This document shows, piece after piece, positions 1-5,486 of a stretch of DNA of 10,328 nucleotides (position 1 is the first letter of the stretch; every line of letters starts with the position of its first letter). Origin of the DNA: Thermoplasmata archaeon (lineage in GTDB: Archaea; Thermoplasmatota; Thermoplasmata; UBA10834). The DNA is taken from the NCBI GenBank assembly GCA_022865445.1, contig JALHSX010000235.1:1-10328 (forward strand). Direction: 5' to 3'. Under the pieces are notes generated by a model. It did not search any database and was not told the DNA's origin. It saw nothing but the letters and a program-made list of their open reading frames with translations. The position numbers were made by a program, and so were the translations under genes.

Positions 1-32
1 AAAAACATCTGCATTCCCGAATGGGGGATTCA

Positions 33-545
33 ATGAAAGCACTGGTTGCCTATTTGTCTTCGACAGGGAACACGAAGAAGATTGCTGAGGCCATCTGCGA
101 CGAAATCAGATGCTACAAGGACATCATGAAGGTCGACGAGGTCCAGGATATCGGATCGTATGATATCTCCTTCCTCGGGTTTCCAGTCCACGGGGAAGGG
201 CCGGACAAGAAGACAAAAGAATTCCTGGCGAAGCATTGCACCGGCGGACGCAAGGTAGCGCTCTTCATAACGCATGCTGCACCGGAGGAAGAACCGGAAC
301 TCCCGGAAACGCTCGCGAAGTTCAAGCAGGCCGCTGCCGGAGCGGATCTCCAGGGGGTCTTCGACTGCCAGGGAGAGCTTGCCAAAGGCGTGAAGTTCAT
401 TATGAAGATAGCTCCAAACAAGAAGCTGCGCTCACAAGCGAAGATGGACAACAGCAAAGGACAGCCAGATTCAGCTCGAGTGGAGAAGGCCCGGGCATTC
501 GCTCGAGAGACCATGAGCCGGATGGACTCTTCGAAACCGAGTTAG
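33..545 (+). CDS. Flavodoxin family protein (Flavodoxin_3-like)
   Basis: A predicted FMN-binding flavodoxin-fold protein of 170 residues, probably a cytosolic one-electron carrier or a small flavin reductase partner. Directly visible: an N-terminal beta strand followed by the phosphate-binding loop SSTGNT (residues 9-14), a second loop around GFPVHGEGPDKKT (49-61), and a later strand ending FDCQGEL (110-116). The 'KPDKKT...CQG' arrangement is what I recall of the Flavodoxin_3 subgroup. The C-terminus (about 130-170) is charged and looks disordered. I chose the ATG at 33 because GGGGGAT lies just upstream and the fold begins immediately; an in-frame ATG at 21 would add four residues. Only 20 bases of upstream DNA are visible, so no promoter can be judged. 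It converges on the next flavodoxin with 9 bp between the stops. The redox partner is unknown. Confidence 0.85.
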   Translation: MKALVAYLSSTGNTKKIAEAICDEIRCYKDIMKVDEVQDIGSYDISFLGFPVHGEGPDKKTKEFLAKHCTGGRKVALFITHAAPEEEPELPETLAKFKQAAAGADLQGVFDCQGELAKGVKFIMKIAPNKKLRSQAKMDNSKGQPDSARVEKARAFARETMSRMDSSKPS

Positions 546-554
546 TACTCAGGA

Positions 555-1052
555 CTAGCGGAGGATGGTGGCGGCGAACTCCTCTACCTTTCCCTGCCAG
601 CCTTCCTTCAGCGGCCCCTTCAGCGTCTCCCCTGAGACTAAGAATATCTTGTCGGCAACTTTCACCAGCCCCTTCTCCCTCAAGATCTCATCCAGGATGG
701 GTATGGTCTTCCTCCAGCGGTTGAGTTCTTCCTCCGTCGGCATCTGCCCGGTCTTCTTGTTGGGCACCGCGTCACCGTGGGTCGCGAATATGGCATACTT
801 CGTTCCCGACGGCAGTGAAACCTTCTTGATGAAACGGCGCATGCTCCCTATTGGCCCGCCGAATCGCGTGGGTGACCCAAAGACGTACAGGTTGGCGAGG
901 GGCAGCTCCTTAGGCTTCGACTCATCGATATGATGCACGTTCACCTGATGGCCTTTGGTCTCCATGACCCGCCGCAACTCCTCGGCGACCTTCGCTCCGT
1001 TCCCGAACTTCGAGGCGTGATATAGCTCAATCTTGATGAGGATCCCCTCCAT
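555..1052 (-). CDS. Flavodoxin family protein
   Basis: A second flavodoxin-fold protein, about 165 residues, not closely similar to its convergent neighbour. Visible features: a first strand IKIELYHAS, then the FMN-loop region KFGNGAKVAEEL (residues 14-25 from this start), the strand and loop YVFGSPTRFGGPIGSM, typical of the second flavin loop, and a third strand YAIFATHGDA. Length is normal for a short-chain flavodoxin. The role is probably electron transfer or NAD(P)H/FMN-linked reduction; the partner is unknown. Start choice is uncertain. The ATG at 1052 fits a leaderless or very short-leader transcript from an AT-rich box near 1080. A second in-frame ATG lies at 1067. A Shine-Dalgarno-like GGAGGGG overlaps the 1052 ATG and points to an ATC codon at 1037 that would give a very typical flavodoxin N-terminus. 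Confidence 0.85.
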   Translation of the reverse strand: MEGILIKIELYHASKFGNGAKVAEELRRVMETKGHQVNVHHIDESKPKELPLANLYVFGSPTRFGGPIGSMRRFIKKVSLPSGTKYAIFATHGDAVPNKKTGQMPTEEELNRWRKTIPILDEILREKGLVKVADKIFLVSGETLKGPLKEGWQGKVEEFAATILR

Positions 1053-1075
1053 CAACGGCGAATGCAACTAATCTC

Positions 1076-1090
1076 TCATAATGATATCTT
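1076..1090 (-). promoter_or_regulatory. Putative TATA-like element for the minus-strand flavodoxin
   Basis: Read on the minus strand, an AT-rich GATATCATTATGA lies about 26-35 bases before the ATG at 1052, the distance expected for an archaeal TATA box serving a leaderless or short-leader gene. The rest of the 1068-1267 intergenic stretch shows no RNA gene, no T-run terminator for the XRE gene and no convincing coding region. Confidence 0.3.
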
Positions 1091-1267
1091 ACAAGCCGGC
1101 GCCACGAGGTACAGTGGCTATATCCCCCGCACCAAATCTCGAGAGGAAGTACGAGTTTGTTCTCGCTGTCGAATTGTCCGAAAGGAGATTGCAGTCCGGC
1201 CCAAGGAGGAGGTGATTGCGAAGTACCGAAATTGGAATAGGGCTAGAGTAGTGTTGGAATCAGCGTC

Positions 1268-1462
1268 CTACTCCTCGAAGATGAACAAGTCGTCGATTTC
1301 CGTTCCCAGCGCCCTGGCGATGTCATGAGCCAGCCTGAGCGAGGGGTTGTACTTCCCCTTCTCCAGCCAGAGGATGGTCTCCCTCCTCACGCCGACCTTG
1401 TCCGCGAGCTGCTCCTGGGTCAAGTTGAGCCTGGCCCTGTTCTCCTTGATGGTGGTTCTCAT
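1268..1462 (-). CDS. Cro/XRE-family helix-turn-helix regulator
   Basis: A single-domain DNA-binding protein of 64 residues. Visible: the five-helix XRE fold with LTQEQLADKVGV (residues 14-25) as the HTH entry, RRETILWLEKGKYNPSL (26-42) covering the recognition helix and the usual 'EKGKYNPSL' turn, and a short acidic tail IDDLFIFEE. This tail and size are typical of the small archaeal/bacterial regulators that sit next to DUF2178-type membrane proteins. Its ATG overlaps the stop of the upstream membrane gene (ATGA, 4 bp), so the two are almost certainly cotranscribed and translationally coupled. By analogy with other small XRE proteins it probably represses its own operon, possibly through the inverted repeats at 1909-1977; the operator assignment is inference. 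Confidence 0.92.
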   Translation of the reverse strand: MRTTIKENRARLNLTQEQLADKVGVRRETILWLEKGKYNPSLRLAHDIARALGTEIDDLFIFEE

Positions 1463-1893
1463 TCTTCCAGATCCCCGGCCCGCCCCAGGCGCCAGTTCAG
1501 AAGCAGAATCGACGCCACCATGACGATAAGTGTCGCGCCCACCGCCTGCGGCATGGTGATTTTGTGGCCGCCTCCCATTCCGAAGACCATGGCCATGAAG
1601 CCAACGAGCGTAAGCGTAGCGTACCAGGAGTAGGTCGCGGCCCGGGTGCCGATGCGCGCCACCCTCTCGTCCTTGAGGGGCTTGCTCAGTCCAAGGAACT
1701 CGAACAGCCCACCGCCGAAGAGCCCCAGCCCCATCAACGCCACGAGCCAAAGGAGGTCGCCGATTGTGTCCCCCATGATCATCACGACGCCGCATCCGAT
1801 CAGCAGTGCTCCTCCAAGGAACACGGACGTCTTGGCACTCACCAGGTCATCGTTCTTGCCCTTAGTTGGCTTGATCTCGTCCTTCTCCTTCAT
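1459..1893 (-). CDS. DUF2178-like four-TM membrane protein
   Basis: A 144-residue predicted inner-membrane protein. Hydrophobic segments are visible at about residues 22-41, 46-68, 88-107 and 115-134. The charged loop between the second and third helices contains KDERVARIGTRAATYSW (74-90), a motif I associate with DUF2178 proteins, which are regularly paired with a small XRE regulator as here. Molecular function of the family is unknown; a membrane sensor or partner that modulates the regulator is plausible but unproven. The start is the ATG at 1893: a clear GGTGA Shine-Dalgarno (1899-1903) lies 5 bases before it, whereas the in-frame GTG at 1902 overlaps that site. The gene is first of a two-gene operon, with an AT-rich promoter region immediately upstream. 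Confidence 0.85.
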   Translation of the reverse strand: MKEKDEIKPTKGKNDDLVSAKTSVFLGGALLIGCGVVMIMGDTIGDLLWLVALMGLGLFGGGLFEFLGLSKPLKDERVARIGTRAATYSWYATLTLVGFMAMVFGMGGGHKITMPQAVGATLIVMVASILLLNWRLGRAGDLEE

Positions 1894-1908
1894 GTGATTC
1901 ACCTATGT

Positions 1909-1977
1909 TTGGTATATCCAACTTAATGTGTGGTAAATGTAACATAAGTATTTAGATGTTGTTATGTATTTCTAACA
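1909..1977 (-). promoter_or_regulatory. Promoter/operator region of the DUF2178-XRE operon
   Basis: This stretch is markedly more AT-rich than its surroundings. It contains three short inverted repeats: TTGG-TATAT-CCAA (1909-1921), ATGT-A-ACAT (1937-1945) and TGTTA-N8-TAACA (1960-1977). A TATA-like box read on the minus strand around 1940-1950 would place the transcription start near 1920, leaving room for the GGTGA ribosome site at 1899-1903. In that case the first inverted repeat would cover the transcription start, a good position for a repressor such as the XRE protein encoded in the operon. The repeats are seen; their function is inferred. Confidence 0.4.
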
Positions 1978-2095
1978 TTGCGGGGAGAAAGTCGGGAAGA
2001 ACCCTGACGATGACCCTACTTCTTTCACCAACACTGGCACAGGTGGAATGGCTCCTTGCACGTCTCATGCATGCGTCTCTGTCGGATCGCTCTTC

Positions 2096-3532
2096 TCACA
2101 TTCGCGATCCCGCATAGGCGCTGAGAATCCCGTTTCCTTTTGCCAGGATGCTCTTGTCCAACGGTTCAACTGAGTGCTCTTTGAGGGTCTTTCTCACAAC
2201 ATCTCTTGCGTCTGAAACCATCCTGTCCGACATTGTCGCCCCGTATAACTCCGTCCTCTTGTTCCTCATGAACATCTGGCTTCTGAAGTTTCTCATCGTG
2301 TGAGGATCATTCAGGAAGGAGTTGCCCTGCCCTACCCTCTCGATTACCTTCAACGCGGCGGTCTCCTCCGTCACCGGGAAGTCCCTCATGAACGAGCGGT
2401 ACTCCTCCCACATTGTGGAGTCTATCACAACCTGCTCCAGGGAGCATCCCTTGTCGAGATCTAGTCCCCCTATGCCCGAGCACAGGTCCGTCCCCGACAT
2501 CGTAGAGAGCATCAGCACAGAGACCTCGCCATATGGAATAGGCACGCCCGGGACCTCGCCATCGATCCCCAGGATACCGGCCATCTTCGGGAGACCGTAC
2601 CTGCGAGCCATCTGTGCCGCTGCTGCGAATATCATCGGGGCCTCAGGACCCCGATAACCAATTTGCCCCGTCACCACGTTGCCAAGCGTCGCCTCGGAAC
2701 AGTATATGTGAGGAGCCCCAGGAGCTGCGGTTTGGGTGATGACCAGGCTCGCGAGGTTCTCGACGTTCAGGGTCAGGATTGTCCCCGCAAGCGTCACCGG
2801 GGCGGTCATTCCACCCATGCACATGGACATCGATATGATCGGAATCCCTGCGCGGGCGTATTCCACCTGCGCCTCCACCGCCCCTGCCTCGAACACCAGC
2901 GGAGGCACGATGCAGCTCAGCACGGAGAACAGCGGCCGTTTCCTGAGCTTCTCAGGGCCGCCGGCGACCAGAGCCCCGAGGGCGATCTGGGTCTTTGCAT
3001 CCGGTGTGCCGAGAGTGCCTGACCCGGCTGAGCCAAGGATGTGCTTCGTCGTGTTCTGAAGAGACACCCAGAGCTCGTTGGCGAACTGCGCATGCGCGGG
3101 GACATCGGATGTCGTCACTATCGGCCAGAACGCATCCACAGGATCCATCGCGTCAGTCAGCCTTGCGAAGTCCGCGAGGTCCTTGCTCGTCGCCTTCCGC
3201 CTCTCTCCCGTCTCGAGGTCCGTCATGAAGACCGTTACCCCTCCGGTGGAGACGAACGGGAAGCGCTCGACGGGAATCTTGAGGTCGCGCTTCGGATCCC
3301 TGGCGCCGAGGACGATCTCCTTCGGGGCCTTCTTTATCGCGTCGTTGACGACCTTCTCAGGGATCCTGGCGATCTTCTTCTTGAGGTCCACTTCGGCTCC
3401 GGCGTCTCGCAGCATCTTCAGAACGTTTTGGCTGTGAATAAGGACGCCAAGCCTCTCGAGGCATTCGATGCTCTGCGTGTGGATGACGTCTTCTTCCTGC
3501 CTATCCATGAATCCGAATCTGAGAACGGCCAC
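2096..3532 (-). CDS. MttB-family (trimethylamine methyltransferase-like) protein, non-pyrrolysine
   Basis: A 478-residue member of the MttB superfamily, TIM-barrel methyltransferases that pass a methyl group from quaternary or tertiary amines to a corrinoid protein. Visible family features: the N-terminal helix pair IHTQSIECLERLGVLI (17-32), the PPLVFEAGAVEAQVEYARAGIPI stretch (about 210-232), TMSGTDLCSGIGGLD (344-358), and the C-terminal FLNDPHTMRNFR (407-418). Length is usual for the family. There is no in-frame TAG. The segment where true MttB carries pyrrolysine corresponds roughly to residues 320-335 (GIDGEVPGVPIPYGE) and is divergent, so this belongs with the non-pyrrolysine homologues such as glycine-betaine-type enzymes; the substrate cannot be assigned. 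No corrinoid protein, corrinoid:CoM methyltransferase or reductive activator is adjacent. The start is GTG at 3532, with a weak ribosome site; the next in-frame ATG is at codon 9. Confidence 0.88.
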   Translation of the reverse strand: MAVLRFGFMDRQEEDVIHTQSIECLERLGVLIHSQNVLKMLRDAGAEVDLKKKIARIPEKVVNDAIKKAPKEIVLGARDPKRDLKIPVERFPFVSTGGVTVFMTDLETGERRKATSKDLADFARLTDAMDPVDAFWPIVTTSDVPAHAQFANELWVSLQNTTKHILGSAGSGTLGTPDAKTQIALGALVAGGPEKLRKRPLFSVLSCIVPPLVFEAGAVEAQVEYARAGIPIISMSMCMGGMTAPVTLAGTILTLNVENLASLVITQTAAPGAPHIYCSEATLGNVVTGQIGYRGPEAPMIFAAAAQMARRYGLPKMAGILGIDGEVPGVPIPYGEVSVLMLSTMSGTDLCSGIGGLDLDKGCSLEQVVIDSTMWEEYRSFMRDFPVTEETAALKVIERVGQGNSFLNDPHTMRNFRSQMFMRNKRTELYGATMSDRMVSDARDVVRKTLKEHSVEPLDKSILAKGNGILSAYAGSRM

Positions 3533-3568
3533 TCCGAGCCACTTCCTGTGGCCTGAAGGACAACAAGC

Positions 3569-3576
3569 GATTTATC
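3569..3576 (-). promoter_or_regulatory. Putative TATA box of the MttB-family gene
   Basis: Read on the minus strand the box is GATAAATC, centred about 40 bases before the GTG start; this predicts a leader of roughly 14 bases. The identical eight bases recur in the fibrillarin divergent promoter at 7596-7603, which supports a shared promoter element. Confidence 0.4.
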
Positions 3577-3638
3577 GGTTTGCCTTGTGATGGAAGGAAG
3601 AGAGAATGGTCTAGCTCGGTGCAACAATCCTCTGATTG

Positions 3639-3643
3639 AAAAA
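3639..3643 (-). terminator. Possible T-run terminator after the JAMM gene
   Basis: On the minus strand a run of five T follows the JAMM stop by about 55 bases, preceded by GGCTG. Archaeal transcription can end at such short U-tracts. It is the only T-run in the 164-bp gap before the MttB-family gene. The evidence is weak. Confidence 0.25.
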
Positions 3644-3696
3644 CAGCCAGGCGGGGTCTGCACGCTCCTGCGCTTCGCAAATCGCATGCTTTATGG

Positions 3697-4101
3697 TCAG
3701 TCCACGACCTTCAGCTCTCTCGGCTCCCCGTTCCCATCATAGACGGCCCAGCTCGTCCTGTCGAACGGGCTGCACACGATGATGTGTATCCAGCCGTATC
3801 TGCCGAACAGGTCCACATCAGCTCGCGACGGATAGCAGACGCCTGAGGGATGCGAGTGCACTGTCCCGACGATCGTGAAATCGATCGCCAGGTTGTTGAA
3901 ATGGAATATCGCGTGCCTTTCTCCGGACACTGTGCCCGGCAGCAGGATGAGCTCGTGGATCACGCCCTTGTCCGCCCTCAGCAGCGCCCCGAACTCCTCG
4001 GGAAACTGCGACTTCGACGCCTCGAGGATCATCTTGAGCGTCCGCTTCTTGATGCTGTGGACATTCGCACGAGCGTCTTTCGAGAAATCGAACAGCGGCA
4101 T
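3697..4101 (-). CDS. JAMM/MPN (Mov34/PAD-1) zinc metalloprotease-like protein
   Basis: A stand-alone JAMM-domain protein of 134 residues. The metal-site signature is complete: a glutamate in PEEFGALL (E35 or E36), HSHP (residues 82-85), then S92 and D95 in PSRADVD. This is the Glu...His-x-His...Ser-x-x-Asp pattern of active zinc isopeptidases such as archaeal AfJAMM and HvJAMM1, the latter removing ubiquitin-like SAMPs. Activity toward SAMP-type conjugates or a sulfur-carrier protein is therefore likely, but the substrate is not shown here. The start is the ATG at 4101, which has GGGTG six bases upstream; an in-frame GTG at 4110 would overlap the previous gene. It begins 1 bp after the stop of the membrane protein gene and is probably the last gene of the operon. 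Confidence 0.88.
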   Translation of the reverse strand: MPLFDFSKDARANVHSIKKRTLKMILEASKSQFPEEFGALLRADKGVIHELILLPGTVSGERHAIFHFNNLAIDFTIVGTVHSHPSGVCYPSRADVDLFGRYGWIHIIVCSPFDRTSWAVYDGNGEPRELKVVD

Positions 4102-4102
4102 T

Positions 4103-4639
4103 CTACGCACCCTTTGTAAGGTTCGCTCTCTCCTTGACGGTCTCCATCATGGCTGGGATGTAGCTGACGCTCAGCACGATCTCCTCAACGCGACGCTTCC
4201 TGATGTGGCCGATGACATGCTCTCCGTCCAGTCTAAGAACCACGAGATTTGTGAACGAGGAGGTCACGAACAGCGCCTTGCTTATTGGGAAGTACCTGAC
4301 CCCGATTCCAACGCTAAGGGCTCCGCGGTGAACTGAAGTTTCCTTCACATTGGTTATCCATGCGTATGGAATCGTCGTGTTGATCAGCCATCCCATCCGT
4401 ATTCGGAAACCCTTCGCGCCAGCGAGATGGTGTGTGAAGACGGGCGGAAGCAAGAACAGCAGGAAGACGACCCCAACTGACGGGCTGACGACCATCCAGA
4501 GGGTCCTCCAGGGGCCGACCGCGCTCGAATATGCGGTGTAGAACAGCCAGACTATGACGGCCTCGAAGACGAGGAACAAGATCACGAACCAGTGCTTCGG
4601 ATAGTCTATCCTCAAGGGCTCGTTCTTGGCGATTCTCAT
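4103..4639 (-). CDS. Two-TM membrane protein with PH-like C-terminal domain
   Basis: A 178-residue protein I do not recognise by name. Two hydrophobic helices are visible at about residues 17-38 and 47-69, with a short loop between. The soluble remainder (about 75-165) is rich in beta strands: FRIRMGWL, TTIPYAWITNVKE, LSVGIGVRYFPI, ALFVTSSFTNLVVLRLD, followed by a basic helix KRRVEEIV. This order (membrane hairpin, then strands with an 'IPYAWI..V' turn and a final helix) resembles bacterial PH-like (bPH) domains, but that is a fold guess. The start ATG at 4639 has AAAGG about seven bases upstream and lies 19 bp after the NAD kinase stop. Its stop is 1 bp before the JAMM start, so coupling with the protease is likely. 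Function unknown. Confidence 0.8.
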   Translation of the reverse strand: MRIAKNEPLRIDYPKHWFVILFLVFEAVIVWLFYTAYSSAVGPWRTLWMVVSPSVGVVFLLFLLPPVFTHHLAGAKGFRIRMGWLINTTIPYAWITNVKETSVHRGALSVGIGVRYFPISKALFVTSSFTNLVVLRLDGEHVIGHIRKRRVEEIVLSVSYIPAMMETVKERANLTKGA

Positions 4640-4658
4640 GGTGATGCCTTTCTTCAGT

Positions 4659-5486
4659 TCAGTGCCTGTGCGCAGCGAAGGGGGCCGAAGCTATGAGCTT
4701 CTCCTCCAGGTTCCTGTAGAAGTCGTCCTTGAAGCTGATGAACTTGGCCTTCTTCTCAGAGGCTGTGAAGACGAGAGTTTCATCGCCCCTGATCTTGAAC
4801 TCGCACTGGCCGTCTATGACCATCGTGCACTCCTTGGGGTCCAGTATCCTGACGGATATCTTGCTCCTCGCTGACACGACCAAGGGTCGTGCCGCCAATC
4901 TGAACGGCGCTATGGGCGCTATCACCAAGGCATCGACCCGGGGGTCGATGATGGAGGAGCCGACGCTCATGGCGTAGCTCGTAGAGCCCGTCGGGGTGGC
5001 GACTATCAGGCCATCGGCGCGTATCTCCGTTGCGGGAGTGCCGTCGACCGATATCGCGAAATGTCTCATCTTCGCGATGTGGGCTGTGTGTACGACCGCT
5101 TCGTTCGTCGCGTCTTCGAGCCTCTTGCCGTTGAGGACTGTCTTGAGCTTCAGCCGCTCGTCGATGTGATAGTCACCCTTGAGGAGCTTCTTGATGGCGG
5201 TCTTGATCTCCTCTGACTGAATCTCGGTCAGGAAGCCAAGAACACCCGCGTTCACGCCCATGACCGGCGCGTCGTTCGCCTGCAGCGTCCGGAGGATCGT
5301 CCCGTCGCCTCCGACGGTGATCAGAGCATCCACCTTCATCTTGGCAAGCGGGACACCCTTGAGTCCGAGCGCCTCCGCGGTGTGCGTTTCAACAACATAG
5401 TCAACGCCCTTGAGGGCCTCGAGCACCTTCTTCGCTACGGGCTTGAAGTTCCGCAGCTCGGGAGTGCCGGTGATGCCTATCCTCGT
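4659..5486 (-). CDS. nadK: NAD kinase (apparent ACG start)
   Basis: ATP- or polyphosphate-dependent NAD kinase making NADP, cytosolic. From the proposed start the protein has 275 residues. Family motifs are visible: GGDGT (59-63) for the catalytic diphosphate loop, NEA (128-130), GSTSYA (167-172) in place of the commoner GSTAY, PIAPF (191-195) and DGQ (225-227). The reading frame upstream is open back to a TGA at 5511-5513 but has no ATG, GTG or TTG before a GTG at 5426. Starting at 5426 would delete the first Rossmann strand (RIGITGTPELR) that archaeal NAD kinases possess. The best start is ACG at 5486, eight bases after AGGAG (5495-5499), overlapping the phosphatase gene by 10 bp. Alternatives are an ATA at 5480, a frameshift fusion to the upstream phosphatase, or a sequence error. 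Confidence 0.9.
   Translation of the reverse strand, partial: TRIGITGTPELRNFKPVAKKVLEALKGVDYVVETHTAEALGLKGVPLAKMKVDALITVGGDGTILRTLQANDAPVMGVNAGVLGFLTEIQSEEIKTAIKKLLKGDYHIDERLKLKTVLNGKRLEDATNEAVVHTAHIAKMRHFAISVDGTPATEIRADGLIVATPTGSTSYAMSVGSSIIDPRVDALVIAPIAPFRLAARPLVVSARSKISVRILDPKECTMVIDGQCEFKIRGDETLVFTASEKKAKFISFKDDFYRNLEEKLIASAPFAAHRH

Noticed and set aside
1081..1215. A 44-codon plus-strand ORF starting at an ATG in the intergenic region
   Set aside because: No ribosome site, overlaps the promoter of the opposite-strand flavodoxin, and the composition is not distinctive.
1200..1216. Minus-strand ATCACCTCCTCC resembling the 3' end of 16S rRNA
   Set aside because: Only about ten bases match and no other 16S sequence surrounds it; it is more simply an accidental complement of a ribosome-binding-like sequence.
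1062..1328. An 88-codon plus-strand frame containing a CSRC pair
   Set aside because: Its last 60 bases are antisense to the well-supported XRE gene, it has no ribosome site at its start, and it resembles no family I know.
2096..3532. Pyrrolysine-containing trimethylamine methyltransferase
   Set aside because: No in-frame TAG in the gene, and TAG is the commonest stop codon among its neighbours.
2736..3556. Several plus-strand frames of 100-170 codons within the MttB-family gene
   Set aside because: They are antisense shadows of a GC-rich coding region, with Arg/His/Pro-rich translations and no ribosome sites.
3418..3687. An 89-codon minus-strand frame overlapping the 5' end of the MttB-family gene
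   Set aside because: Shadow frame with low-complexity basic composition and no ribosome site or family resemblance; the region upstream of 3532 is better explained as promoter.
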